This document shows positions 48,914 to 61,900 of a stretch of 64,000 nt of DNA, piece after piece. This DNA is from Muricea muricata (Eukaryota; Cnidaria; Anthozoa; Malacalcyonacea; Plexauridae): positions 5,798,942-5,862,941 of the forward strand of contig OY979731.1 of the NCBI GenBank assembly GCA_963855995.1, read 5' to 3'. Position 1 is the first letter of the stretch. Every line of letters starts with the position of its first letter. Position numbers and translations under genes: made by a program. The notes beneath the pieces are model-generated. The model saw nothing but the letters and a program-made list of their open reading frames with translations. It was not told the origin of the DNA and made no database searches.

Positions 48914-51900
48914 TTCAATTTCCATTTAGAACGTCTCTTTTAGATCTGTGATTGCAGTACATCATTGCGCTCAACTCGTTCGTTCTAGCACTAAAAACAC
49001 CATTTTAAGCTTTAAAACGTCGCCGTGGTCGACTTAAGATAGCAATTTTTAGTTGGTGATTTGAGCATGTTTTTACGCTCAAATCGCTTTTAGAACGCTT
49101 AAAACGAGATTTTGACGGTTCTAAGGTCGTTTCTTTTGAGTTTACAAGCAAGTTATAGGTTTCACATTTCAACATGTTGTTTCGGTCATCTCGATGGTTT
49201 GAGCGCCAAAAACATGATTCCCGACTTGCTAAGTTCTGCAATATCCATTTAGAAGGTCTCTTTTAGATCCGTGATTGCAGTACATCATTGCGCTCAAATC
49301 GTTCACTTTAGCACTGAAAACCGCATTTTAAGCTGTGAAACGTCGCCGTGATCGATTTAAGACGGCAATTTTTAGTTAGTGATTTGAGCATGTTTTCACG
49401 CTCAAATCGCTTCTAGAAGGCTTAAAACGCGATTTTGATGGTTCTAAGATCGTTTCTTTTAAGTTTAAAAGCAAATTATAAGTTTCTCATTTCAACATGT
49501 TATTTCGCTTATCTCGATGGTTTGAGCGCCGAAAACATGATTCCCGACTTGCTAAGTTCTGCAAATTCCATTTAGAAGGTCTCTTTTAGGTCCGTGATTG
49601 CAGTACATAATGCGCTCAACTCGTTCACTTTAGCACTGAAAACACCATTTTAAGCTCTAAAACGTCGCCATGGTCGTTTTAAGACGGCAATTTTAAGTTG
49701 GTGATTTGAGCATGTTTTTACGCTCAAATGGCTTCTAGAACGCTTAAAACGCGATTTTTATGGTGCTAAGATCCTTTCTTTTGAGTTTATAAGCAAGTTA
49801 TAGGTTTCTTATTTCAACATGTTATTTCGCTCATCTCGATGGTTTGAGCGCCGAAAACATGATTCCCGACTTTCTAAGTTCTGCAAATTCCATTTAGAAG
49901 GTCTCTTTTAGGTCCGTGATTACAGTACATGAATGTGCTCAACTCGTTCACTCTAGCACTAAAAAGACCATTTAAAGCTCTAAAACTTCGCCGTGGTCGA
50001 TTTAAGACGGCAATTTTTAGTTGGTGGTTTGAGCATGTTTTCACGCTCAAATCGCTTCTAGAACGCTTAAAACGCGATTTTGAAGGTTCTAAGGTCGTTT
50101 CTTTTGAGTTTACAAGCAAGTTATAGGTTTCACATTTAAACATGTTGTTTCGGTCATCTCGTTGGCTTGAGCGCCAAAAACATGATTCCCGACTTGCTAA
50201 GTTCTGCAATATCAAATTTGAATGTCTCTTTTAGATCCGTGATTGCAGTACATCATTGCGCTCAACTCGTTCACTTTAGCACTGAAAACAGCATTTTAAG
50301 CTGTAAAACGTCGCCGTGATCGATTTAAGACGGCAATTTTTAGTTAGTGATTTGAGCATGTTTTCACGCTCAAATCGCTTCTAGAACGCTTAAAACGCGA
50401 TTTTGATGGTTTTAAGATCGTTTTTTTTCAGTTTACAAGCAAGTTATAGGTTTCTCATTTCAACATGTTGTTTCATTCATCTCGATGGTTTGAGCGCCGA
50501 AAACATGATTCCCGACTTGCTAAGTTCTGCAATTTCCATTTAGAAGGTCTCTTTTAGGTCCCTGATTGCAGTACATCATAACGCTCAACTCGTTCGTTCT
50601 AGCACTAAAAACACCATTTTAAGCTCTAAAACGTCGCCGAGGTCGATTTAAGACGGCAGATTTTAGTTGGTGATTTGAGCATGTTTTTACGCTCAAATCG
50701 CTTTTAGAACGCTTAAAACACGCGGTTTTGATGGTTCTAAGGTCGTTTCTTTTGAGTTTACAAGCAAGTTATAGGTTTCACATTTCAACATGCTCTTTCG
50801 GTCATCTCGATGGTTTGAGCGCCAAAAACATGATTCCCGACTTGCTAAGTTCTGCACTATCCATTTAGAAGGTCTCTTTTAGATCCGATATTGCAGTACA
50901 TCATTGCGCTCAACTCGTTCGTTCTAGCACTAAAAACACCATTTTAAGCTCTAAAACGTCGCCGTGGTCGATTTAAGATAGCAATTTTTAGTTGGTGATT
51001 TGAGCATGTTTTTACGCTCAAATCGCTTTTTGAGCGCTTAAAACGCGATTTTGATGGTTCTAAGGTCGTTTCTTTTGAGTTTACAAGCAAGTTATAGGTT
51101 TCTCATTTCAACATGTTATTTCGCTCATCTCGATGGTTTTAGCGCCGAAAACATGATTCCCGACTTGCTAAGTTCTGCAAATTCCATTTAGAAGGTCTCT
51201 TTTAGGTCCGTGATTGCAGTACATCATTGCGCTAAACTCGTTCACTTTAGCACTGAAAACATTAGTTTAAGCTTTAAAACGTCGCCGTGATCGATTTAAG
51301 ACGGCAATTTTTAGGTGGTGATTTGAGTATGTTTTTACTCTCAAATCGCTTTTAGGACGCTTAAAACGCGATTTTGATGCTTCTAAGATCGTTTCTTTTC
51401 AGTTTACAAGCAAGTTATAGGTTTCTCATTTCAACATGTTGTTTCATTCATCTCGATGGTTTGAGCGCCGAAAACATGATTGCCGACTTGCTAAGTTCTG
51501 CAATTTCCATTTAGAAGGTCTCTTTTAGGTCCGTGATTGCAGTACATCATTGCGCTCAACTCGTTCACTTTAGCACTGAAAACATTATTTTAAGCTTTAA
51601 AACGTCGCCGTGATCGATTTAAGACGGCAATTTTTGGTGGTGATTTGAGTATGTTTTCACGCTCAAATCGCTTCCAGAACGCTTAAAACGCGACTTTGAT
51701 GGTTCTAAGATCGTTTCTTTTCAGTTTACAAGCAAGTTATGGGTTTCTCATTTCAACATGTTATTTCGCTCATTTCGATGGTTTGAGCGCCGTAAACATG
51801 ATTGCCGACTTGCTAAGTTCTTCAATTTCCATTTAGAAGGTCTCTTTTAGATCCGTGATTGCAGTACATCATTGCGCTCAACTCGTTCACTTTAGCACTG

Positions 51901-54078
51901 AAAACAGCATTTTAAGCTGTAAAACGTCGCCGTGATCGATTTAAGACGGCAATTTTTAGTTAGTGATTTGCGCATGTTTTCACGCTAAAATCGCCTCTAG
52001 AACGCTTAAAACGCGATTTTGATGGTTCTAAGATTTTTTCTTTTCAGTTTACAAGCAAATTATAAATTTCTCATTTCAACATGTTGTTTCGCTCTTCTCG
52101 ATGGTTTGAGCGCAGAAAACATGATTCCCGACTTGCTAAGTTCTGCAATATCCATTTAGAAGGCCTCTTTTAGATCCGTGATTGCAGTACATCATTGCGC
52201 TCAACTCGTTCACTTTAGCACTAAAAACACCATTTTAAGCTGTAAAACGTCGCCGTTATCGATTTAAGACGGCAATTTATAGTTAGTTATTTGAACATGT
52301 TTTTACGCTCAAATCGCTTTTAGAAGGCTTAAAACGCGATTTTGATGGTTCTAAGATCGTTTCTTTTCAGTTTACAATCAAGTTATAGGTTTCTCATTCA
52401 ACATGTTGTTTCGCTCATCTCGATGGTTTGAGCGCCGAAAACATGATTTCCGACTTGCTAAGTTGTGCAAATTCCATTTAGAATGTCTCTTTTAGGTCCG
52501 TGATTGCAGTACATCATTGCGCTCAACTCGTTCACTTTAGCACTGAAAACATTATTTAAGCTTTAAAACGTCGCCGTGATCGATTTAAGACGGCAATTTT
52601 TAAGTGGTGATTTGAGTATGTTTTTACTCTCAAATCGCTTCCAGAACGCTTAAAACGCGATTTTGATGGTTCTAAGATCGTTTCTTTTCAGTTTACAAGC
52701 AAGTTATGGGTCTCTCATTTCAACATGTTATTTCGCTCAATTCGATGGTTTGAGCGCCGTAAACATGATTGCCGACTTGCTAAGTTCTGCAATTTCCATT
52801 TAGAAGGTCTCTTTTAGATCCGTGGTTGCAGTACATCATTGCGCTCAACTCGTTCACTTTAGCACTGAAAAAAGCATTTTAAGCTGTAAAACGTCGCCGT
52901 GATCGATTTAAGACGGCAATTTTTAGTTGCTGATTTGAGCATGTTTTCACGCTCAAATCACTTCTAGAACGCTTAAAACGCGATTTTGATGGTTCTAAGA
53001 TCGTTTCTTTTCAGTTTACAAGCAAGTTATAGGTTTCTCATTTCAACATGTTATTTCGCTCATCTCGATGGTTTGAGCGCCGAAAACATGATTCTTGACT
53101 TGCTAAGTTCTGCAAACTCCATTTAGAAGGTCTCTTTTAGGTCCGTGATGGCAGTACATCATTGCGCTCAACTCGTTCACTTTAGCACTGAAAACAGCAT
53201 TTTAAGCTTTAAAACGTCGCCGTGATCGATTTAAGACGGCAACTTTTAGGTGGTAATTTGAGTATGTTTTCACGCTAAAATCTCTTCCAGAACGCTTAAC
53301 ACGCGATTTTGATGGTTCTAAGATCGTTTCTTTTCAGTTTACAAGCAAGTTATGGGTCTCTCATTTCAACATGTTATTTCGCTCAATTCGATGGTTTGAG
53401 CGCCGTAAACATGATTGCCGACTTGCTAAGTTCTGCAATTTCCATTTAGAAGGTCTCTTTTAGATCCGTGGTTGCAGTACATCATTGCGCTCAACTCGTT
53501 CACTTTAGCACTGAAAAAAGCATTTTAAGCTGTAAAACGTCGCCGTGATCGATTTAAGACGGCAATTTTTAGTTGCTGATTTGAGCATGTTTTCACGCTC
53601 AAATCACTTCTAGAACGCTTAAAACGCGATTTTGATGGTTCTAAGATCGTTTCTTTTCAGTTTACATCAAGTTATAGGTTTCTCATTTCAACATGTTATT
53701 TCGCTCATCTCGATGGTTTGAGCGCCGAAAACATGATTCTTGACTTGCTAAGTTCTGCAAATTCCATTTAGAAGGTCTCTTTTAGGTCCGTGATGGCAGT
53801 ACATCATTGCGCTCAACTCGTTCACTTTAGCACTGAAAACAGCATTTTAAGCTTTAAAACGTCGCCGTGATCGATTTAAGACGGCAATTTTTAGGTGGTA
53901 ATTTGAGTATGTTTTCACGCTAAAATCTCTTCCAGAACGCTTAACACGCGATTTTGATGGTTCTAAGATCGTTTCTTTTCAGTTTACAAGCAAGTTATGG
54001 GTTTCTCATTTCAACATGTTATTTCGCTCAATTCGAAGGTTTGAGCGCCGTAAACATGATTCCCGACTTGGTAAGTCC
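48914..54078. repeat. Higher-order repeat B, copy 1 (16 monomers, 5,165 bp)
   Basis: The start is placed at TTCAATTTCC before ATTTAGAACGTCTC, which recurs 5,165 bp later at 54,079. Internal landmarks (49,005 to 54,170; 49,874 to 55,039) keep the same step. The unit contains an unoccupied version of the LINE target monomer at about 49,791-49,810 and the dimer repeat with ATCCGTGGTTGCAG near 52.8 and 53.5 kb. Differences from copy 2 are few, for example CACATTTAAACATG near 50,130. Confidence 0.88.
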
Positions 54079-57000
54079 TTCAATTTCCATTTAGAACGTC
54101 TCTTTTAGATCTGTGATTGCAGTACATCATTGCGCTCAACTCGTTCGTTCTAGCACTAAAAACACCATTTTAAGCTTTAAAACGTCGCCGTGGTCGACTT
54201 AAGATAGCAATTTTTAGTTGGTGATTTGAGCATGTTTTTACGCTCAAATCGCTTTTAGAACGCTTAAAACGAGATTTTGATGGTTCTAAGGTCGTTTCTT
54301 TTGAGTTTACAAGCAAGTTATAGGTTTCACATTTCAACATGTTGTTTCGGTCATCTCGATGGTTTGAGCGCCAAAAACATGATTCCCGACTTGCTAAGTT
54401 CTGCAATATCCATTTAGAAGGTCTCTTTTAGATCCGTGATTGCAGTACATCATTGCGCTCAAATCGTTCACTTTAGCACTGAAAACCGCAATTTAAGCTG
54501 TGAAACGTCGCCGTGATCGATTTAAGACGGCAATTTTTAGTTAGTGATTTGAGCATGTTTTCACGCTCAAATCGCTTCTAGAAGGCTTAAAACGCGATTT
54601 TGATGGTTCTAAGATCGTTTCTTTTAAGTTTAAAAGCAAGTTATAAGTTTCTCATTTCAACATGTTATTTCGCTTATCTCGATGGTTTGAGCGCCGAAAA
54701 CATGATTCCCGACTTGCTAAGTTCTGCAAATTCCATTTAGAAGGTCTCTTTTAGGTCCGTGATTGCAGTACATAATGCGCTCAACTCGTTCACTTTAGCA
54801 CTGAAAACACCATTTTAAGCTCTAAAACGTCGCCATGGTCGTTTTAAGACGGCAATTTTAAGTTGGTGATTTGAGCATGTTTTTACGCTCAAATGGCTTC
54901 TAGAACGCTTAAAACGCGATTTTTATGGTGCTAAGATCCTTTCTTTTGAGTTTATAAGCAAGTTATAGGTTTCTTATTTCAACATGTTATTTCGCTCATC
55001 TCGATGGTTTGAGCGCCGAAAACATGATTCCCGACTTTCTAAGTTCTGCAAATTCCATTTAGAAGGTCTCTTTTAGGTCCGTGATTACAGTACATGAATG
55101 TGCTCAACTCGTTCACTCTAGCACTAAAAAGACCATTTAAAGCTCTAAAACTTCGCCGTGGTCGATTTAAGACGGCAATTTTTAGTTGGTGGTTTGAGCA
55201 TGTTTTCACGCTCAAATCGCTTCTAGAACGCTTAAAACGCGATTTTGAAGGTTCTAAGGTCGTTTCTTTTGAGTTTACAAGCAAGTTATAGGTTTCACAT
55301 TTCAACATGTTGTTTCGGTCATCTCGTTGGCTTGAGCGCCAAAAACATGATTCCCGACTTGCTAAGTTCTGCAATATCAAATTTGAATGTCTCTTTTAGA
55401 TCCGTGATTGCAGTACATCATTGCGCTCAACTCGTTCACTTTAGCACTGAAAACAGCATTTTAAGCTGTAAAACGTCGCCGTGATCGATTTAAGACGGCA
55501 ATTTTTAGTTAGTGATTTGAGCATGTTTTCACGCTCAAATCGCTTCTAGAACGCTTAAAACGCGATTTTGATGGTTTTAAGATCGTTTTTTTTCAGTTTA
55601 CAAGCAAGTTATAGGTTTCTCATTTCAACATGTTGTTTCATTCATCTCGATGGTTTGAGCGCCGAAAAATTGATTCCCGACTTGCTAAGTTCTGCAATTT
55701 CCATTTAGAAGGTCTCTTTTAGGTCCCTGATTGCAGTACATCATAACGCTCAACTCGTTCGTTCTAGCACTAAAAACACCATTTTAAGCTCTAAAACGTC
55801 GCCGTGGTCGATTTAAGACGGCAGATTTTAGTTGGTGATTTGAGCATGTTTTTACGCTCAAATCGCTTTTAGAACGCTTAAAACACGCGGTTTTGATGGT
55901 TCTAAGGTCGTTTCTTTTGAGTTTACAAGCAAGTTATAGGTTTCACATTTCAACATGCTCTTTCGGTCATCTCGATGGTTTGAGCGCCAAAAACATGATT
56001 CCCGACTTGCTAAGTTCTGCACTATCCATTTAGAAGGTCTCTTTTAGATCCGATATTGCAGTACATCATTGCGCTCAACTCGTTCGTTCTAGCACTAAAA
56101 ACACCATTTTAAGCTCTAAAACGTCGCCGTGGTCGATTTAAGATAGCAATTTTTAGTTGGTGATTTGAGCATGTTTTTACGCTCAAATCGCTTTTTGAGC
56201 GCTTAAAACGCGATTTTGATGGTTCTAAGGTCGTTTCTTTTGAGTTTACAAGCAAGTTATAGGTTTCTCATTTCAACATGTTATTTCGCTCATCTCGATG
56301 GTTTTAGCGCCGAAAACATGATTCCCGACTTGCTAAGTTCTGCAAATTCCATTTAGAAGGTCTCTTTTAGGTCCGTGATTGCAGTACATCATTGCGCTAA
56401 ACTCGTTCACTTTAGCACTGAAAACATTAGTTTAAGCTTTAAAACGTCGCCGTGATCGATTTAAGACGGCAATTTTTAGGTGGTGATTTGAGTATGTTTT
56501 TACTCTCAAATCGCTTTTAGGACGCTTAAAACGCGATTTTGATGCTTCTAAGATCGTTTCTTTTCAGTTTACAAGCAAGTTATAGGTTTCTCATTTCAAC
56601 ATGTTGTTTCATTCATCTCGATGGTTTGAGCGCCGAAAACATGATTGCCGACTTGCTAAGTTCTGCAATTTCCATTTAGAAGGTCTCTTTTAGGTCCGTG
56701 ATTGCAGTACATCATTGCGCTCAACTCGTTCACTTTAGCACTGAAAACATTATTTTAAGCTTTAAAACGTCGCCGTGATCGATTTAAGACGGCAATTTTT
56801 GGTGGTGATTTGAGTATGTTTTCACGCTCAAATCGCTTCCAGAACGCTTAAAACGCGACTTTGATGGTTCTAAGATCGTTTCTTTTCAGTTTACAAGCAA
56901 GTTATGGGTTTCTCATTTCAACATGTTATTTCGCTCATTTCGATGGTTTGAGCGCCGTAAACATGATTGCCGACTTGCTAAGTTCTTCAATTTCCATTTA

Positions 57001-58920
57001 GAAGGTCTCTTTTAGATCCGTGATTGCAGTACATCATTGCGCTCAACTCGTTCACTTTAGCACTGAAAACAGCATTTTAAGCTGTAAAACGTCGCCGTGA
57101 TCGATTTAAGACGGCAATTTTTAGTTAGTGATTTGCGCATGTTTTCACGCTAAAATCGCCTCTAGAACGCTTAAAACGCGATTTTGATGGTTCTAAGATT
57201 TTTTCTTTTCAGTTTACAAGCAAATTATAAATTTCTCATTTCAACATGTTGTTTCGCTCTTCTCGATGGTTTGAGCGCAGAAAACATGATTCCCGACTTG
57301 CTAAGTTCTGCAATATCCATTTAGAAGGCCTCTTTTAGATCCGTGATTGCAGTACATCATTGCGCTCAACTCGTTCACTTTAGCACTAAAAACACCATTT
57401 TAAGCTGTAAAACGTCGCCGTTATCGATTTAAGACGGCAATTTATAGTTAGTTATTTGAACATGTTTTTACGCTCAAATCGCTTTTAGAAGGCTTAAAAC
57501 GCGATTTTGATGGTTCTAAGATCGTTTCTTTTCAGTTTACAATCAAGTTATAGGTTTCTCATTCAACATGTTGTTTCGCTCATCTCGATGGTTTGAGCGC
57601 CGAAAACATGATTTCCGACTTGCTAAGTTGTGCAAATTCCATTTAGAATGTCTCTTTTAGGTCCGTGATTGCAGTACATCATTGCGCTCAACTCGTTCAC
57701 TTTAGCACTGAAAACATTATTTAAGCTTTAAAACGTCGCCGTGATCGATTTAAGACGGCAATTTTTAAGTGGTGATTTGAGTATGTTTTTACTCTCAAAT
57801 CGCTTCCAGAACGCTTAAAACGCGATTTTGATGGTTCTAAGATCGTTTCTTTTCAGTTTACAAGCAAGTTATGGGTCTCTCATTTCAACATGTTATTTCG
57901 CTCAATTCGATGGTTTGAGCGCCGTAAACATGATTGCCGACTTGCTAAGTTCTGCAATTTCCATTTAGAAGGTCTCTTTTAGATCCGTGGTTGCAGTACA
58001 TCATTGCGCTCAACTCGTTCACTTTAGCACTGAAAAAAGCATTTTAAGCTGTAAAACGTCGCCGTGATCGATTTAAGACGGCAATTTTTAGTTGCTGATT
58101 TGAGCATGTTTTCACGCTCAAATCACTTCTAGAACGCTTAAAACGCGATTTTGATGGTTCTAAGATCGTTTCTTTTCAGTTTACAAGCAAGTTATAGGTT
58201 TCTCATTTCAACATGTTATTTCGCTCATCTCGATGGTTTGAGCGCCGAAAACATGATTCTTGACTTGCTAAGTTCTGCAAACTCCATTTAGAAGGTCTCT
58301 TTTAGGTCCGTGATGGCAGTACATCATTGCGCTCAACTCGTTCACTTTAGCACTGAAAACAGCATTTTAAGCTTTAAAACGTCGCCGTGATCGATTTAAG
58401 ACGGCAACTTTTAGGTGGTAATTTGAGTATGTTTTCACGCTAAAATCTCTTCCAGAACGCTTAACACGCGATTTTGATGGTTCTAAGATCGTTTCTTTTC
58501 AGTTTACAAGCAAGTTATGGGTCTCTCATTTCAACATGTTATTTCGCTCAATTCGATGGTTTGAGCGCCGTAAACATGATTGCCGACTTGCTAAGTTCTG
58601 CAATTTCCATTTAGAAGGTCTCTTTTAGATCCGTGGTTCAGTACATCATTGCGCTCAACTCGTTCACTTTAGCACTGAAAACAGCATTTTAAGCTTTAAA
58701 ACGTCGCCGTGATCGATTTAAGACGGCAATTTTTAGGTGGTAATTTGAGTATGTTTTCACGCTAAAATCTCTTCCAGAACGCTTAACACGCGATTTTGAT
58801 GGTTCTAAGATCGTTTCTTTTCAGTTTACAAGCAAGTTATGGGTTTCTCATTTCAACATGTTATTTCGCTCAATTCGAAGGTTTGAGCGCCGTAAACATG
58901 ATTCCCGACTTGGTAAGTCC
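54079..58920. repeat. Higher-order repeat B, copy 2 (15 monomers, 4,842 bp)
   Basis: Nearly identical to copy 1 through most of its length but one monomer shorter. The missing monomer belongs to the dimer repeat: at about 58,629 GATCCGTGGTT runs directly into CAGTACATC of a later monomer, with one base lost at the join. After 58,921 the sequence changes from AGAACGTCTC to AGAAGGTCTC and leaves the B order. Confidence 0.85.
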
Positions 58921-61900
58921 TTCAATTTCCATTTAGAAGGTCTCTTTTAGATCCGTGATTGCAGTACATCATTGCGCTCAACTCGTTCACTTTAGCACTG
59001 AAAACATTATTTTAAGCTTTAAAACGTCGCCGTGATCGATTTAAGACGGCAATTTTTAGGTGGTGATTTGAGTATGTTTTTACTCTCAAATCGCTTTTAG
59101 GACGCTTAAAACGCGATTTTGATGCTTCTAAGATCGTTTCTTGTCAGTTTACAAGCAAGTTATAGGTTTCTCATTTCAACATGTTGTTTCATTCATCTCG
59201 ATGGTTTGAGCGCCGAAAACATGATTGCCGACTTGCTAAGTTCTGCAAATTCCATTTAGAAGGTCTCTTTTAGGTCCGTGATTGCAGTACATAATGCGCT
59301 CAACTCGTTCACTTTAGCACTGAAAACACCATTTTAAGCTCTAAAACGTCGCCATGGTCGTTTTAAGACGGCAATTTTAAGTTGGTGATTTGAGCATGTT
59401 TTTACGCTCAAATGGCTTCTAGAACGCTTAAAACGCGATTTTTTTGGTGCTAAGATCCTTTCTTTTGAGTTTATAAGCAAGTTATAGGTTTCTTATTTCA
59501 ACATGTTATTTCGCTCATCTCGATGGTTTGAGCGCCGAAAACATGATTCCCGACTTTCTACGTTCTGCAAATTCCATTTAGAAGGTCTCTTTTAGGTCCG
59601 TGATTACAGTACATGAATGTGCTCAACTCGTTCACTCTAGCACTAAAAAGACCATTTAAAGCTCTAAAACTTCGCCGTGGTCGATTTAAGACGGCAATTT
59701 TTAGTTGGTGGTTTGAGCATGTTTTCACGCTCAAATCGCTTCTAGAACGCTTAAAACGCGATTTTGAAGGTTCTAAGGTCGTTTCTTTTGAGTTTACAAG
59801 CAAGTTATAGGTTTCACATTTCAACATGTTGTTTCGGTCATCTCGTTGGCTTGAGCGCCAAAAACATGATTCCCGTCTTGCTAAGTTCTGCAATATCAAA
59901 TTTGAATGTCTCTTTTAGATCCGTGATTGCAGTACATCATTGCGCTCAACTCGTTCACTTTAGCACTGAAAACCGCATTTTAAGCTGTAAAACGTCGCCG
60001 TGATCGATTTAAGACGGCAATTTTTAGTTAGTGATTTGAGCATGTTTTCACGCTCAAATCGCTTCTAGAACGCTTAAAACGCGATTTTGATGGTTTTAAG
60101 ATCGTTTCTTTTGAGTTTACAAGCAAGTTATAGGTTTCACATTTCAACATGCTGTTTCGGTCATCTCGATGGTTTGAGCGCCAAAAACATGATTCCCGAC
60201 TTGCTAAGTTCTGCACTATCCATTTAGAAGGTCTCTTTTAGATCCGATATTGCAGTACATCATTGCGCTCAACTCGTTCACTTTAGCACTGAAAAAAGCA
60301 TTTTAAGCTGTAAAATGTCGCGGGTGATCGATTTAAGACGGCAATTTTTAGTTAGTGATTTGAGCATGTTTTCACGCTCAAATCGCTTCTAGAAGGCTTA
60401 AAACGCGATTTTGATGGTTCTAAGATCGTTTCTTTTCAGTTTACAAGCAAGTTATAGGTTTCTCATTTCAACATGTTATTTCGCTCATCCCGATGGTTTG
60501 AGCGCCGAAAACATGATTCCCGACTTGCTAAGTTCTGCAAATTCCATTCAGAAGGTCTCTTTTAGGTCCGTGATTGCAGTACATCATTGCGCTCAACTCG
60601 TTCACTCTAGCACTAAAAACACCATTTTAAGCTCTAAAACGTCGCCATGGTCGTTTTAAGACGGCAATTTTAAGTTGGTGATTTGAGCATGTTTTTACGC
60701 TCAAATCGCTTCTAGAACGCTTAAAACGCGACTTTTATGGTTCTAACTTCGTTTCTTTTCAGTTTACAAGCAAGTTATAGGTTTCTCATTTTAACATGTT
60801 GTTTCGCTCATCTCGCTGGTATGAGCGCCGAAAACATGATTCCCGACTTGCTAAGTTCTGCAATTTCCATTTAGAAGGTCTCTTTTAGGTCCGTGATTGC
60901 AGTACATAATGCGCTCAACTCGTTCACTTTAGCACTGAAAACACCATTTTAAGCTCTAAAACGTCGCCGTGGTCGATCTAAAACGGCAATTTTTATTTGG
61001 TGATTTGAGCATGTTTTTACGCTCAAATGGCTTCTAGAACGCTTAAAACGCGATTTTTATGGTGCTAAGATCCTTTCTTTTGAGTTTATAAGCAAGTTAT
61101 AGGTTTCTTATTTCAACATGTTATTTCGCTCATCTCGATGGTTTGAGCGCCGAAAACATGATTCCCGACTTTCTAAGTTCTGCAAATTCCATTTAGAAGG
61201 TCTCTTTTAGGTCCGTGATTACAGTACATGAATGTGCTCAACTCGTTCACTCTAGCACTAAAAACACCATTTTAAGCTCTAAAACGTCGCCGTGGTCGAT
61301 TTAAGATAGCAATTTTTAGTTGGTGATTTGAGCATGTTTTTACGCTCAAATCGCTTTTTGAGCGCTTAAAACGCGATTTTGATTGTTCTAAGGTCGTTTC
61401 TTTTGAGTTTACAAGCAAGTTATAGGTTTCACATTTCAACATGTTGTTTCGGTCATCTCGATGGTTTGAGCGCCGTAAACATGATTCTCGACTTGCTAAG
61501 TTCTGCAATATCCATTTAGAAGGTCTCTTTTAGATCCGTGATTGCAGTACATCATTGCGCTCAACTCATTCACTTTAGCACTGAAAACATCATTTTAAGC
61601 TCTAAAACGTCGCCGTTATCGATTTAAGACGGCAATTTTTTGTTATTGATTTAGCACGCTTAAAACGCGATTTTGATGGTTCTAAGGTCGTTTCTTTTGA
61701 GTTTACAAGCAAGTTATAGGTTTCACATTTCAACATGTTGTTTCGGTCATCTCGATGGTTTGACCGCCGTAAACATGATTCTCGACTTGCTAAGTTCTGC
61801 AATATCCATTTAGAAGGTCTCTTTTAGATCCGTGATTGCAGTACATCATTGCGCTCAACTCGTTCACTTTAGCACTGAAAACCGCATTTTAAGCTGTAAA

